Shown here piece after piece: positions 40,790-51,019 of a stretch of DNA of 64,000 nt. The stretch's first letter is position 1. The number at the start of each line of letters is the position of its first letter. The position numbers and the translations under genes were made by a program. Location: assembly GCF_900108025.1 (NCBI RefSeq), contig NZ_FNUS01000001.1:1-64000 (forward strand). Reading direction: 5' to 3'. Below the pieces are notes generated by a model, which was not told the DNA's origin, did no database searches, and worked only from the letters and a program-made list of their open reading frames with translations. Origin of the DNA: Halpernia humi. Lineage in GTDB: Bacteria > Bacteroidota > Bacteroidia > Flavobacteriales > Weeksellaceae.

Positions 40790-42283
40790 CTAAACCAAGG
40801 AACTGTAAATCAATTTCAACGAGTTATTTACGACTTCTAATAAACTTTGTGGAAATATCCCCATTACAATTACAAAAACTGCTAAACTTGCCAAAACCGA
40901 AAATTCTATCCCAGAAATATCTTTTACTGAAGACAAAACGCTTTCATCGCCTTTCCCAAACATGGCTTTTCCATAAAATCGCAATAAATATCCAGCGGCC
41001 AAAATCATTGTTAAACCAGAAATAACGCCTAAAATTATACTGTAATCGTAAATTGATTTAATTAAAATAAATTCTCCGATGAAACCATTCGTAAGCGGAA
41101 CACCTAATGAACCAAATAAAATAATCATAAAAAGTACCGCAAATTTCGGTGCTACACTTGCCAAACCGCCCATTTTGCGGATATCCCTAGTTTTGAATTT
41201 TTTAAATAAAATATCAGCGCAATAAAATAATCCCACAACATTTATCCCATGCGCAAATGCTTGAATAATTGCACCTTGTCCGCCTTCTATACTGAAACTT
41301 CCATTTAAAGTTAATAATGCAGAAGCGAAAATACCTGCCGCTATTAAACCAATATGTGAAAGGGAAGAGTAGGCAATAATTCTTTTAGAATCGTTCTGAA
41401 TTAAAGCAACTAATCCGCCAAAAACGACAGTGAAAACGCACAACATTAAAACAATCCCGCCAGAAGTGCCGGCAATTGCGTGTGGTGTGATTGGTAATAA
41501 ATATCTTAATAATCCGAAAACAGCCATTTTTGCCATAATACCAGATAGAAGCATTGAGCCTTGTGTTGGTGCAAAAGTGTAAGTATCTGCTTGCCAATTG
41601 TGGAATGGGAAAATTGGAAATTTAACGGCGAAAGCAACGAAGATAAACCAAAATACAAAGACTTCTTCAGTTGAATTGAGATTGGCGTGGTATAAATCCA
41701 TCAATGCAAACGATGCGGAATGATTGTAAACGAAGATTAAACCAGCCAACATGAATAATGATCCCACGAAAGTGAAGACAAAAAACTTGGTTGTGAATTT
41801 TAATTTTTGATCGTCTTGCCCCCAAAGTCCGCAAATGAACCAAATTGGGATTAAAGTAATTTCCCAAAAACCATAGAAAACCAAACCGTCTAATGAAGTA
41901 AAAACGCCGATTAGGCCAAACTGCATTAATAAAATTAAGCCATAAAATTTATTGCTGTAGCAACGTTTTTCATTAAAGGAAGATAATATGATTAATGGAA
42001 CTAAAATGTTAGTTAAAATGAGCATTACCATACTCAAACCATCGATGCCAAAATGAAGGCTACTTCTTAAAAAATGAGAAAAAGGAATGTTTATTTCATA
42101 TTGCAAAGGGCCATCTACGGTTGGTCCGAAATTGAAATAAGCTAAGGCATAAAAGCCCAAAAACATTTGTGCTAGGGAAAAACCAAGTGCAACATCGTTG
42201 CTAAACTTGTTGTTCTTCCATAAAAAAGTAAAAATTGATCCTATTAAAGGTAATAGCAATAATGCTAATAAAACTCCAGACAT
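40790..42283 (-). CDS. nuoM: NADH-quinone oxidoreductase subunit M
   Basis: 497 residues, about 14 helices. Antiporter-like pump subunit: GFWEITLIPIWFICGLWG (about 139-156) includes the conserved membrane glutamate, FAVKFPIFPFHNW the lysine (about 219-231), followed by GSMLLSGIMAKMAVFGLLRYLLP, and YSSLSHIG. Its start touches the nuoL stop, so the two are translationally coupled. Confidence 0.96.
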   Translation of the reverse strand: MSGVLLALLLLPLIGSIFTFLWKNNKFSNDVALGFSLAQMFLGFYALAYFNFGPTVDGPLQYEINIPFSHFLRSSLHFGIDGLSMVMLILTNILVPLIILSSFNEKRCYSNKFYGLILLMQFGLIGVFTSLDGLVFYGFWEITLIPIWFICGLWGQDDQKLKFTTKFFVFTFVGSLFMLAGLIFVYNHSASFALMDLYHANLNSTEEVFVFWFIFVAFAVKFPIFPFHNWQADTYTFAPTQGSMLLSGIMAKMAVFGLLRYLLPITPHAIAGTSGGIVLMLCVFTVVFGGLVALIQNDSKRIIAYSSLSHIGLIAAGIFASALLTLNGSFSIEGGQGAIIQAFAHGINVVGLFYCADILFKKFKTRDIRKMGGLASVAPKFAVLFMIILFGSLGVPLTNGFIGEFILIKSIYDYSIILGVISGLTMILAAGYLLRFYGKAMFGKGDESVLSSVKDISGIEFSVLASLAVFVIVMGIFPQSLLEVVNNSLKLIYSSLV

Positions 42284-44179
42284 TTATTGTAATATAAAGT
42301 TAACAATTAAAATTATTCCTATCGCTAAAGACATAATTAGCACATAGTTTTCCACATTTCCATTTTGAAAACGTTTCATTGATTTTCCTGTATCTTCTGC
42401 ACCAATACCAACGAAATCCGTAAAAGGTGTTAAAATTTCTTTGTCGAACATTTTTCCCGCGCGGCCCAAACCTTCAATTGGTTTTACGACTGTTGCATGA
42501 TAAATTTCATCAATAAATAATTTTTTGGTGGAAAGTCTTTCCCAGCCTGTGTACTCGTTTTCCGGAAGGGCTGCTTTGCCGTTTTTAACGTACATTTTGT
42601 AAAGTACAAATAAAATAACAAGTACAACCAAAACGGTAACCGCCATTAGAGAAAGTTCTTTCCATAAAGGTATTTCTGCTTGCTGAACATCAAATAAATA
42701 AATGTGATGCAACCAATGGTCGAGTTTTAATGAATATTCGTGACCCACAAAATGTGGTAGATTTATAAAACCACCGAAAAGTGCCAAAACTGCTAAAACA
42801 ATAAGTGGAATCGTCATTGTAGCAGGGCTTTCGTGTATGTGTTTTTTTTGTTCTTCAGTTCCTCTAAATTCTCCGAAAAAGGTTAAGAATAATAAACGGA
42901 ACATATAAACGCCCGTTAAAGCGGCACTGAATAAAGTTAAAAACCAAATTACTGGACTTTTTACCCAAGTGGCTGCTAAAATTTCATCTTTAGAAATCAT
43001 TCCAGAAAAGAAAGGAATCCCAGAAATAGCCAAAGTTCCTATTAAAAATGTAATATAAGTTAATGGAATTTTCTTTCTTAAACCACCCATTTTGCGCATA
43101 TCTTGTTCGTCACTCATGGCGTGAATTACCGAACCTGCTCCTAAGAATAATAGTGCTTTAAAGAAAGCATGCGTCATTAAATGAAACATTGCTGTTGTAT
43201 AAGCGCCCGCTCCGAGAGCAATAAACATGAAACCAAGTTGGGAAACTGTGGAATAGGCTAAAACTTTTTTAATATCATTTTGCCTCAAACCTATGAATGC
43301 TGCAACTAAAGATGTGGCGAGACCAATAAATAAAATAATATCTAAAGTGGATGGCGCAAGTGAGAAAAGAAAGTTGCTTCTTACAACTAGATAAACGCCT
43401 GCTGTAACCATTGTTGCCGCGTGAATCAAGGCGGAAACTGGAGTTGGACCAGCCATCGCATCTGGTAACCAAGTAAATAGTGGGATTTGTGCCGATTTTC
43501 CGATTGCGCCGATAAATAAACTTAATGTGATGAAAACGATTACTGGAGAATTTAATTCAAATTTTCCTGCGTTTTGAGAAACTGTCATGTAATCTATCGC
43601 ATTCATTTGTTGTGCAATTACAAAAATACCGACTACCAAAGCCAAATCACCAATTCTGTTCATAATGAATGCTTTGCGAGCAGCTTTTCCAAAATCTTCA
43701 TTTTTATACCAAAATCCGATTAATAGATAAGAACAAACACCAACGCCTTCCCAACCGATAAATAATATTAAATAATTACTTCCCATTACCAAAAGTAGCA
43801 TGGAAAAAATAAATAAATTTAAATAAGCAAAAAATCTTGAAAAGCCTTTGTCGTGGCTCATATAACCGATGGAGTAGAGGTGAATTAAAGAACCAATTCC
43901 CGTGATAATCATAATCATCATCAAAGAAAGTTGGTCTATTTGGAAGGCGAAGTTAATCTGCATTCCATTCACTTGAAACCATTCAAATGCTTTAATTACA
44001 ACTGGCGAGGAATTTTCATCAAAGCCAAGAAATATTTTAACGGCGATACAAAAAGATGCGAAAACCACTAAAGTTGCTAAAGTACCAACGACTAATTTTG
44101 GTAGTTTTTTACCGATAAAACCATTAAATAAGAAACCTGCGAGAGGTAAAAGTATGATTGCGTAAACTAAATTTTCCAT
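42284..44179 (-). CDS. nuoL: NADH-quinone oxidoreductase subunit L
   Basis: 631 residues. The largest pump subunit, with 14-16 helices; conserved FIGWEGVGVCSYLLIGFWY (about 136-154), KSAQIPLFTWLPDAMAGPTPVSALIHAATMVTAGVYLV (about 222-259 in two parts) and a C-terminal long amphipathic helix and final helix (about 515-631) typical of the lateral arm. It is directly adjacent to nuoK and nuoM. Confidence 0.97.
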   Translation of the reverse strand: MENLVYAIILLPLAGFLFNGFIGKKLPKLVVGTLATLVVFASFCIAVKIFLGFDENSSPVVIKAFEWFQVNGMQINFAFQIDQLSLMMIMIITGIGSLIHLYSIGYMSHDKGFSRFFAYLNLFIFSMLLLVMGSNYLILFIGWEGVGVCSYLLIGFWYKNEDFGKAARKAFIMNRIGDLALVVGIFVIAQQMNAIDYMTVSQNAGKFELNSPVIVFITLSLFIGAIGKSAQIPLFTWLPDAMAGPTPVSALIHAATMVTAGVYLVVRSNFLFSLAPSTLDIILFIGLATSLVAAFIGLRQNDIKKVLAYSTVSQLGFMFIALGAGAYTTAMFHLMTHAFFKALLFLGAGSVIHAMSDEQDMRKMGGLRKKIPLTYITFLIGTLAISGIPFFSGMISKDEILAATWVKSPVIWFLTLFSAALTGVYMFRLLFLTFFGEFRGTEEQKKHIHESPATMTIPLIVLAVLALFGGFINLPHFVGHEYSLKLDHWLHHIYLFDVQQAEIPLWKELSLMAVTVLVVLVILFVLYKMYVKNGKAALPENEYTGWERLSTKKLFIDEIYHATVVKPIEGLGRAGKMFDKEILTPFTDFVGIGAEDTGKSMKRFQNGNVENYVLIMSLAIGIILIVNFILQ

Positions 44180-44185
44180 TCTTTT

Positions 44186-44515
44186 TTAACCTCTTAATTT
44201 ATTAAAAATACTAATGTCCACTGATTTTGAATTTCTGTACATCATTGCGATAATTGCTAAACCAACAGCAACTTCTGCGGCGGCAACTACCATTATGAAA
44301 AATACTAAAATCTGGCCGTTTCCGTCGCCTTTGTAACTTGAAAATGCCGCCAATAAAAGGTTTACAGAATTTAACATCAATTCTACACAACCTAAAATCA
44401 CGATTGCATTTCTACGAACTAAAACGCCTAAAACGCCTAAACAAAACAAAAACGTACTGAGAATAATAAAATATTCTAAAGGTACACTTTGTATAAAAGT
44501 ATTGGTTTCTCCCAT
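44186..44515 (-). CDS. nuoK: NADH-quinone oxidoreductase subunit K
   Basis: 109 residues, three helices. Conserved membrane glutamates are in VELMLNSVNLLLAAF (about 41-55) and AAEVAVGLAIIAMMYR (about 79-94), which are needed for proton movement in complex I. Two bases separate it from nuoJ. Confidence 0.96.
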   Translation of the reverse strand: MGETNTFIQSVPLEYFIILSTFLFCLGVLGVLVRRNAIVILGCVELMLNSVNLLLAAFSSYKGDGNGQILVFFIMVVAAAEVAVGLAIIAMMYRNSKSVDISIFNKLRG

Positions 44516-44517
44516 AA

Positions 44518-45015
44518 TTATATATCTTTTTTACCAATTAAAACCGCTCCCACAATTCCTGCTAAAATAAGTATTGAAGCCAGTTCGAAGGGTAAAACAT
44601 ATTCATTAAACAATAATCTTCCTAAATCTTTTGTTAAACCTGCAGATTGATTTATGCTGCTAGATGCAACCGAGTTCATCGCCATTCCTTTGTAAGCACC
44701 AAGCATCCCGATAAATAAAATGCAGGCCGAAAAAACCGCGATATATTTGCCATAACTTGGCTTTTTGCTTTCATCGGCTTGGTTTAAATTCAACATCATC
44801 AAAATATATAGGAATAAAACCATAATCGCTCCGGCGTAAACTATGATTTGTACAATGCCTAAAAACTGTGCATTAAGCAAAATATAAAGTCCTGCGATAG
44901 AGAAAAAAGTAACAATTAATGATAAAATACTGTAAAGCGGATTTTTCGCAAAAACGAAATAAATTGCACTAATACATGCAACAAAAGCCACTATAAAAAA
45001 AAGAATTTGCTCCAT
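44518..45015 (-). CDS. nuoJ: NADH-quinone oxidoreductase subunit J
   Basis: 165 residues, five helices. Helix 3 (QIIVYAGAIMVLFLYILMMLN, about 56-76) is the conserved one whose rotation and pi-bulge act in coupling. Normal length for Bacteroidota; closely followed by nuoK. Confidence 0.95.
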   Translation of the reverse strand: MEQILFFIVAFVACISAIYFVFAKNPLYSILSLIVTFFSIAGLYILLNAQFLGIVQIIVYAGAIMVLFLYILMMLNLNQADESKKPSYGKYIAVFSACILFIGMLGAYKGMAMNSVASSSINQSAGLTKDLGRLLFNEYVLPFELASILILAGIVGAVLIGKKDI

Positions 45016-45019
45016 TTTC

Positions 45020-45571
45020 TTAAACTAATTTTTTTTGTTCTTCAGATTGTCTTCCAGAAACATCAATTCTGTTTTCTAGTGTTTCAACTAATTTATCTTT
45101 ACCATAAACAAAAGATCCACGGTTGGTTTCTACATCAACTAATCTATCTGTTAAATAAATCGCTGATTTCGGGCAAGCTTCTTCACACATGCCACAGAAA
45201 ATACAACGCAACATATCTATTTCATAGATTTCCGCATATTTTTCTTCTCTGTACAGATTTTGGTCTTCTTTTTTTCTTTCTGCAGCCGTCATGGTGATGG
45301 CTTCTGCAGGGCAAGCAACTGCGCATAAACCGCAAGCGGTGCAACGTTCTCTGCCTTCATCATCTATTTTTAAAACATGCATACCACGCCAAACTTTTGC
45401 GCGTGGTTTCACTTCTTCAGGATATTTGATGGTTTGTGAGCCATTTACAACTGTATTTACAGCATGCTTCATGGTGATGCCCATTCCCTTCAAAATAGCA
45501 GGAAGATATAATTTTTCACCAACGGTCATCTTTTTATTGGAGACGACTTTTGATCTGTTTGTTAATTTCAT
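45020..45571 (-). CDS. nuoI: NADH-quinone oxidoreductase subunit I
   Basis: 183 residues with two 4Fe-4S motifs, CTACGLCAVACP (about 78-89) and CIFCGMCEEACP (about 122-133), for clusters N6a and N6b of the Q-module. An N-terminal amphipathic region anchors it at the membrane. The gap to nuoH contains an unrelated lipoprotein gene. Confidence 0.96.
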   Translation of the reverse strand: MKLTNRSKVVSNKKMTVGEKLYLPAILKGMGITMKHAVNTVVNGSQTIKYPEEVKPRAKVWRGMHVLKIDDEGRERCTACGLCAVACPAEAITMTAAERKKEDQNLYREEKYAEIYEIDMLRCIFCGMCEEACPKSAIYLTDRLVDVETNRGSFVYGKDKLVETLENRIDVSGRQSEEQKKLV

Positions 45572-45628
45572 TTTATTTAATCTAACAATTTAATAGTGTA
45601 AAAATTTACCAATATTAAAATTAATTTT

Positions 45629-46072
45629 TTATTCAATTTTTATAAAACCTCTTGACTGGATAAATGTTTTCCCAAAATTCCATTCAATGTTTTTGGACTG
45701 ATTTTCATTTGCAATTAAAGTATCATCAATTCTTGCATATTCTTTCTTTTCAGAATCTAACAGTTTGACAGTTATTTTCTTATTTATTGGCTTTTTAAAA
45801 ATTAAATAAATTTTAACTTTATTACCATTTACATCATCATTCTCATAATCTAATTTTCCGACTTCTATATTTTCTTTTTTAAGTTGGTCTGAAAGTATTA
45901 ATTCATTTTTAAAGGTTTCATCAACTCCTTTTTTTAATCCATCGGCAAATTCTGCCCCACTTTTACTTACTATCTCTCCGCTTTTATTTATAGTACTTTT
46001 TGCTGTTTCTTTAATTTTATTACAAGAAAAAAGTGCTAAAAATATTGAAAAATAGAAGTATTTAATTTTCAT
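45629..46072 (-). CDS. Passenger lipoprotein inside the nuo operon
   Basis: 147 residues; lipobox cysteine in LALFSCNK (about 17). After a short region with repeated KSG motifs (STINKSGEIVSKSGAEFADGLKKGVDETF) there is a beta-rich C-terminal part. No complex I relationship is apparent. It sits between nuoI and nuoH on the same strand, so it should be transcribed with them. Function unknown. Confidence 0.6.
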   Translation of the reverse strand: MKIKYFYFSIFLALFSCNKIKETAKSTINKSGEIVSKSGAEFADGLKKGVDETFKNELILSDQLKKENIEVGKLDYENDDVNGNKVKIYLIFKKPINKKITVKLLDSEKKEYARIDDTLIANENQSKNIEWNFGKTFIQSRGFIKIE

Positions 46073-46081
46073 CTTTTAGAT

Positions 46082-47155
46082 TTATTTAAAAAAATGTTCA
46101 AATACTAAAATTATTCCGCCAGTTAAAACTAAATTTATTAATGCAATAGGGATAAATTTTTTCCAGCCAAGGTGCATTAATTGGTCGTATCTAAAACGTG
46201 GCAAAGTCCATCTTACCCACATAAATATCAAAATTCCGATGAAGGTTTTAGTTAAAAATGCTAAAATTGATAATATCCCAACTGTGTTTTCGCTCCAATG
46301 TTCTGTAGCCCAATGTATGCCTGGGAAATTGTATCCGCCCAAAAATAAAACCACCATCAATGCATTAGAAATAAACATATTCACATATTCGCCGAACATG
46401 TAAAGCCCCAGTTTCATTGAAGAATATTCTGTGTGATAGCCATTTACTAATTCAGATTCACATTCCGCTAAATCAAATGGGTGTCTGTTGCATTCTGCTA
46501 ATGCTGCAATAAAAAATATGATGAAAGCGACGGGTTGGTAAAAAACATTCCAATTCATACCAGAAACCCAAGGAATAACACCCCAAAGTTTTCCAGAAGA
46601 TTGGTTTTCTGTGATGACTTTTAAATCTAAACTTCCCGTCATCATTATAATAGCGAGTAAGCATAATCCCATCGCAAGTTCATAAGAAATCATTTGGGAA
46701 GAAGCGCGAATCGCACCAATTAGGGAATATTTATTATTTGAAGCCCAGCCGCCAATCATGATGCCATAAACACCGATGGAAACCATACCAATTAAATATA
46801 AAACACCAACATCGATATTTGCTACTTGTAGCGCATAACTTTGTCCGCCAAAACTTAAAGATTTTCCCCAAGGAATTACAGCGCCTGTGATTAATGAAAT
46901 AAACATCACTAAAGATGGCCCGATTATAAAAAGAAATTTTTCAGCATTTGCAGGTGTAAAATCTTCTTTAAAGAAAAATTTCCCACCATCTGCAATTGGC
47001 TGCAGTAAACCAAATGGGCCTGCGCGACTTGGTCCCATTCTGTCTTGCATAACGGCGGCCACTTTTCTTTCTGCCCATGTGGAGTAGGCGGCTACAGTGA
47101 GCGCCAATAAAAAAAGGCAAAAAACCAATATTAATTTAAAAGTTAGTATTCCCAT
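46082..47155 (-). CDS. nuoH: NADH-quinone oxidoreductase subunit H
   Basis: 357 residues, eight or nine helices. The quinone-entry subunit: WAERKVAAVMQDRMGPSRAG (about 28-47) and the conserved loop FDLAECESELVNGYHTEYSS (about 225-244) with its glutamates and arginine-rich partner loop (RWTLPRFRYDQLM, about 314-326). Three bases separate it from nuoG. Confidence 0.96.
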   Translation of the reverse strand: MGILTFKLILVFCLFLLALTVAAYSTWAERKVAAVMQDRMGPSRAGPFGLLQPIADGGKFFFKEDFTPANAEKFLFIIGPSLVMFISLITGAVIPWGKSLSFGGQSYALQVANIDVGVLYLIGMVSIGVYGIMIGGWASNNKYSLIGAIRASSQMISYELAMGLCLLAIIMMTGSLDLKVITENQSSGKLWGVIPWVSGMNWNVFYQPVAFIIFFIAALAECNRHPFDLAECESELVNGYHTEYSSMKLGLYMFGEYVNMFISNALMVVLFLGGYNFPGIHWATEHWSENTVGILSILAFLTKTFIGILIFMWVRWTLPRFRYDQLMHLGWKKFIPIALINLVLTGGIILVFEHFFK

Positions 47156-47158
47156 AAC

Positions 47159-48163
47159 TTAGATTTCATCTTTTTTACTAATTTCTTTCGCATCCGGATT
47201 ATCAAGCAATCGAAGTGTATCGATTGGTTTTTGATAATGATTTAAGGAAATCACCGAATGTCTGTCAATATGTCTTGGTCCTTCAATCACCCAATCTTTT
47301 GCATTTTTTCTCTCAAATCTACAAGTATTGCAAATATAATCTTCTTTTGCAACTTCATCATATTGGTCTTTTCTGGCTGTTACTCGTATCACTTCGTCGC
47401 CTTTTAGCCAAACTACGGCTTTGCCAGAACATTTATCACAATTGCAATGTGCATCCATTGGTTTTGTAAACCAAACGCGACTCATAAATCGTGAAGTTCT
47501 ATCCGTTAATGCGCCAACAGGGCAAACGTCAATTACATTTCCGATAAAATCATTATCTAAAGCTTTGTTTAAATAAGTAGAAATTTCTGCATGATCGCCG
47601 CGGAAAAGAATTCCATGTTCTCTTTCTTCTGTTAATTGATTGGCTGCCAAAACGCATCTTGCACATAAAATGCAACGGTTCATATTTAATTTGATATAAG
47701 GACCAATGTCTTCTGGCTCGAAAGTTCTACGCTCAAATTCTGTTCTTGTTTGTTCTTCACCATTTTCATAAGCCAAATCCTGCAAATGACATTCTCCTGC
47801 TTGGTCGCAGATTGGGCAATCTAAAGGATGATTAATTAACAAAAATTCGGTAACGGCGTGTCTTGCTTCTTGTGTTTTCGGTGAAGTCAAATTTTTAACT
47901 TCCATTCCGTCCATCACTGTGGTTCTGCAGCTTGCAACTAATTTTGGCATTGGTCGGGTATCTGCATCAGAACCTTTGCTTACTTCTACCAAACAAGTTC
48001 TGCATCTTCCGCCGCTGGTTTCCAAAGATGAATAATAACACATTGCTGGTGGAACAGAGCGACCACCGATTTGGCGTGCCGCATTTAAAATAGTAGTTCC
48101 TGGCGCAACTTCTGTAGTTTGCCCATCAATAGTTACTTTAAATTTTTTAATTTCTTCGCTCAT
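47159..48163 (-). CDS. nuoG: NADH-quinone oxidoreductase subunit G (short form)
   Basis: 334 residues from ATG 48163 (MSEEIKKFKV). N-terminal 2Fe-2S ferredoxin domain (cysteines in MCYYSSLETSGGRCRTCLVEV, about 40-62), the His-ligated cluster HPLDCPICDQAGEC (about 106-119), a CILCARCV ... CPVGAL cluster (about 154-205), and a short CNCDKCSGKAVVW segment. The large molybdopterin-like domain of E. coli NuoG is missing, as is usual in Bacteroidota. The longer frame start (48187) lies in non-conserved DNA. Confidence 0.93.
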   Translation of the reverse strand: MSEEIKKFKVTIDGQTTEVAPGTTILNAARQIGGRSVPPAMCYYSSLETSGGRCRTCLVEVSKGSDADTRPMPKLVASCRTTVMDGMEVKNLTSPKTQEARHAVTEFLLINHPLDCPICDQAGECHLQDLAYENGEEQTRTEFERRTFEPEDIGPYIKLNMNRCILCARCVLAANQLTEEREHGILFRGDHAEISTYLNKALDNDFIGNVIDVCPVGALTDRTSRFMSRVWFTKPMDAHCNCDKCSGKAVVWLKGDEVIRVTARKDQYDEVAKEDYICNTCRFERKNAKDWVIEGPRHIDRHSVISLNHYQKPIDTLRLLDNPDAKEISKKDEI

Positions 48164-48193
48164 ATTTTTTGTTTTGCCAATTGGCAATATGAT

Positions 48194-49075
48194 TTATAAT
48201 TTTTTCTTAGTCTGAAATGTATATCCAATTCCACCAAGCAATTGTCCGAAAACAAAATGTTGTTTGGCGAAATCTGGTTTATTATTTAATGTAGTTTTAA
48301 TATCCCACATATTGATATATCCTGCTTTTGCTTCTAATCTCAACATCCAATGTTTATGATAAATAAAATTGAGACTGCTTCTTAAATCTGCGCCCATTCC
48401 CGCAACGTGAAAACGATCACTTCTTTCATTGCCAAATAGTTTTACATTACTTTTTGGAAACATCACGCCTAATCCGCCGCCATAAGACCAAACTAAATCT
48501 ATTTTTTCTTTATTTATTAAACTTTTATATTTTTCTAAGCCTAAATTTTCATAATTTAAACCGTCTGTGTGTTCAAAAGTAAGAAAATTGGCATCAGATA
48601 AATCGACTTGTCCATTTTGCACATAAGCCGCATATTTGGGATCAGAAATATTTCCTTTAAAATCAACGGTTTGGTTTTGATCCATTACATATTTCATGTG
48701 GTCTATTCCCAAAACTAAAGCAAGATTGTCTTTTAAAAAATAACCTACTCTAAAATTATATTGCGTCACAGTGAACCATCTTGGGTCAAAATAAACGATT
48801 CCAAATGAGGTTTGTCTGTCATGCGCTACTACATTATTTAATTGAAAATCATAGCCATTTCCTTTAAAATGAATATCAGATTTTGTAAAAGCAGCTCTAT
48901 TCCAACCATAAAAAACGAACATGCTTCCTTTTCTAAAAGGACTTGGATTTGTATTAACATCTAGATTATTGGATGTTCCGGAAACAACTTCAGAATTAGA
49001 ATCTGATTGCTGCGCGGACGAAAAATTAAATCCAAATAACAAAAAGATTGCAGAAATTAATATCTTATTTTTCAC
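48194..49075 (-). CDS. Passenger outer-membrane-like protein inside the nuo operon
   Basis: 293 residues; signal peptide to about 21 (SSAQ). Alternating strands (FVFYGWNRAAFTKSDI, FRVGYFLKDNLALVLGIDHMKY, LRLEAKAGYINMWDIKT, GQLLGGIGYTFQ) suggest a small outer-membrane beta-barrel. It lies between nuoF and nuoG with gaps of two and about 30 bases. No link to complex I is known to me; co-transcription is likely. Confidence 0.6.
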   Translation of the reverse strand: MKNKILISAIFLLFGFNFSSAQQSDSNSEVVSGTSNNLDVNTNPSPFRKGSMFVFYGWNRAAFTKSDIHFKGNGYDFQLNNVVAHDRQTSFGIVYFDPRWFTVTQYNFRVGYFLKDNLALVLGIDHMKYVMDQNQTVDFKGNISDPKYAAYVQNGQVDLSDANFLTFEHTDGLNYENLGLEKYKSLINKEKIDLVWSYGGGLGVMFPKSNVKLFGNERSDRFHVAGMGADLRSSLNFIYHKHWMLRLEAKAGYINMWDIKTTLNNKPDFAKQHFVFGQLLGGIGYTFQTKKKL

Positions 49076-49077
49076 TT

Positions 49078-50439
49078 TTATTTAATATTTTGAAGTTCAG
49101 GCGTTGGGATTGGATTTGCATAATTTGCCAAACCGTAATTTCTTGTTTGAGATTCAGGATTATCAATATACCATTCAAACTCATCTCTAAAATGTCTAAT
49201 TGCCGCAGCAACTGGCCATGCAGCAGCATCTCCAAGCGGACAAATGGTGTTTCCCTCAATTTTTCTCTGGATATCCCAAAGCAAATCAATGTCTTTCATT
49301 TCGCCGTTTCCTGAGTGAATTTTTTTCAAAATTCTATACATCCAGCCTGTTCCTTCTCTACAAGGTGTACATTGGCCACAACTTTCGTGGTTGTAAAATC
49401 TTGCTAAAGTCATGGTGTGTTCTACAACTGATTGGTCTTCATCTAAAACAATAAATCCACCAGAACCCATCATCGTTCCTGTTGCGAAACCGCCATCAGC
49501 AAGCGATTCATAATTCATTATTCTATCTTCTCCGTTAATGGTTTTTAATAATAAATTTGCAGGAACAATTGGAACTGAACTTCCTCCTGGAATACAGGCT
49601 TTTAGTTTTTTACCATTCGGGATTCCACCACAATATTCATCAGAGTAGATGAAATCGTGAACAGAAATGGTCATGTCGATTTCATAAACACCTGGTTTAT
49701 TGATGTTTCCACACGCTGAAATTAATTTTGTTCCCGTGGAACGGCCAACTCCAATTTTAGCATATTCTGCTCCAGTAATATTAATAATTGGAACAACTGC
49801 TGCGATTGTTTCTACATTATTCACGACAGTTGGTCTTTCCCAAGCGCCTTTCACTGCTGGGAATGGTGGTTTTAATCTTGGGTTTCCGCGTTTGCCTTCA
49901 AGAGATTCTAATAAAGCAGTTTCTTCTCCGCAGATGTAAGCACCTGCGCCACGATGAACATAAATTTCTAGATCGAAGCCAGAATTTAAAATATTTTTAC
50001 CTAAAAATCCTGCTTTTTTAGCCTCTTCTATGGCTTTTTCTAAAATGTCTGGAATCCAAGAATATTCTCCGCGGATATAGATATATGATGCATTTGCACC
50101 TAATGCAAAGGAAGAAATTATCATTCCTTCTATTAAAAGATGCGGTAAAAACTCCATTAAATAACGGTCTTTGAAAGTTCCGGGTTCGGATTCATCCGCA
50201 TTTACTACCAAATGTCTTGGTACGCCTTCTGGTTTTGCAAGAAAACTCCATTTTAAACCTGTCGGAAATCCTGCGCCACCACGACCTCTAAGACCAGAGG
50301 TTTTTACTTCTTCGGTAATTTCTTCGGGCGTCATTTTAAAAGCTTTTTCAACTGCTTCATAACCGCCGTGTTTTCGGTAGGTTTCAAAGTAGCGAATGCC
50401 TTCTATATGTGCGTCTTTAAGTAAAAGTTTTTTACTCAT
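49078..50439 (-). CDS. nuoF: NADH-quinone oxidoreductase subunit F
   Basis: 453 residues. NADH- and FMN-binding subunit: SGLRGRGGAGFPTGLKWSF (about 48-66), NADESEPGTFKDR (about 80-92), RGAGAYICGEETALLESLEGKRG (about 160-182) and the 4Fe-4S N3 motif ESCGQCTPCREG with a later cysteine in NTICPLGD (about 353-402). Its presence with nuoE shows that this complex accepts electrons from NADH. Confidence 0.97.
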   Translation of the reverse strand: MSKKLLLKDAHIEGIRYFETYRKHGGYEAVEKAFKMTPEEITEEVKTSGLRGRGGAGFPTGLKWSFLAKPEGVPRHLVVNADESEPGTFKDRYLMEFLPHLLIEGMIISSFALGANASYIYIRGEYSWIPDILEKAIEEAKKAGFLGKNILNSGFDLEIYVHRGAGAYICGEETALLESLEGKRGNPRLKPPFPAVKGAWERPTVVNNVETIAAVVPIINITGAEYAKIGVGRSTGTKLISACGNINKPGVYEIDMTISVHDFIYSDEYCGGIPNGKKLKACIPGGSSVPIVPANLLLKTINGEDRIMNYESLADGGFATGTMMGSGGFIVLDEDQSVVEHTMTLARFYNHESCGQCTPCREGTGWMYRILKKIHSGNGEMKDIDLLWDIQRKIEGNTICPLGDAAAWPVAAAIRHFRDEFEWYIDNPESQTRNYGLANYANPIPTPELQNIK

Positions 50440-50450
50440 TTTTTATTTTA

Positions 50451-50957
50451 TTAATCTAAAGCTAATTGTCCTTCTCTACAAAGCTGGAGAATTTCATCAA
50501 CTTTTTCTATTGTTAAATGTTCATGATAAAATTTGCCTAATTGCATCATAGGTGCATAACCACAAGCACCTAAACATTCGGCTGGTTTTAATGTAAATAA
50601 ACCATCTTCGGTCGTTTCTCCGTCTTTGATGTTTAATGTAGTTCTGATGTGATCCAAGATTTTCTCACTTCCATTTAACATACAAGGTCCTGTTCTGCAA
50701 ACTTCTAAAACAAATTTACCGACCGGTTTCATATTAAACATGCTGTAAAATGTAGCCACTTCATAAACTTCAATTGGCAAAAGGTTTAAAACTTCCGCCA
50801 CATAATCCATCACTGGTACGCTTAACCATCCTCCAAATTCTTTCTGCGCTAAATGCAAAACAGGAATTAAAGCAGATTTGCTTTTTCCTTCTGGATATCT
50901 TTTTATAATAGTCTGAACTTTTTCTAAAGTTTCAGGTTTAAAAGTTATTTCACTCAC
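50451..50957 (-). CDS. nuoE: NADH-quinone oxidoreductase subunit E
   Basis: 168 residues; thioredoxin-like ferredoxin. The 2Fe-2S N1a cysteines are in CRTGPC (about 87-92) and CLGACGY (about 128-134). The N-terminal helical part (KVQTIIKRYPEGKSKSALIPVLHLAQ) is normal. It is 11 bases from nuoF; on the other side lies the 63-residue orphan gene. Confidence 0.96.
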   Translation of the reverse strand: MSEITFKPETLEKVQTIIKRYPEGKSKSALIPVLHLAQKEFGGWLSVPVMDYVAEVLNLLPIEVYEVATFYSMFNMKPVGKFVLEVCRTGPCMLNGSEKILDHIRTTLNIKDGETTEDGLFTLKPAECLGACGYAPMMQLGKFYHEHLTIEKVDEILQLCREGQLALD

Positions 50958-51019
50958 TTATTTATAATTTTAAATTTTAAATTTTAGATTTTAAATTTCC
51001 AAAACTTAATTTATAATAT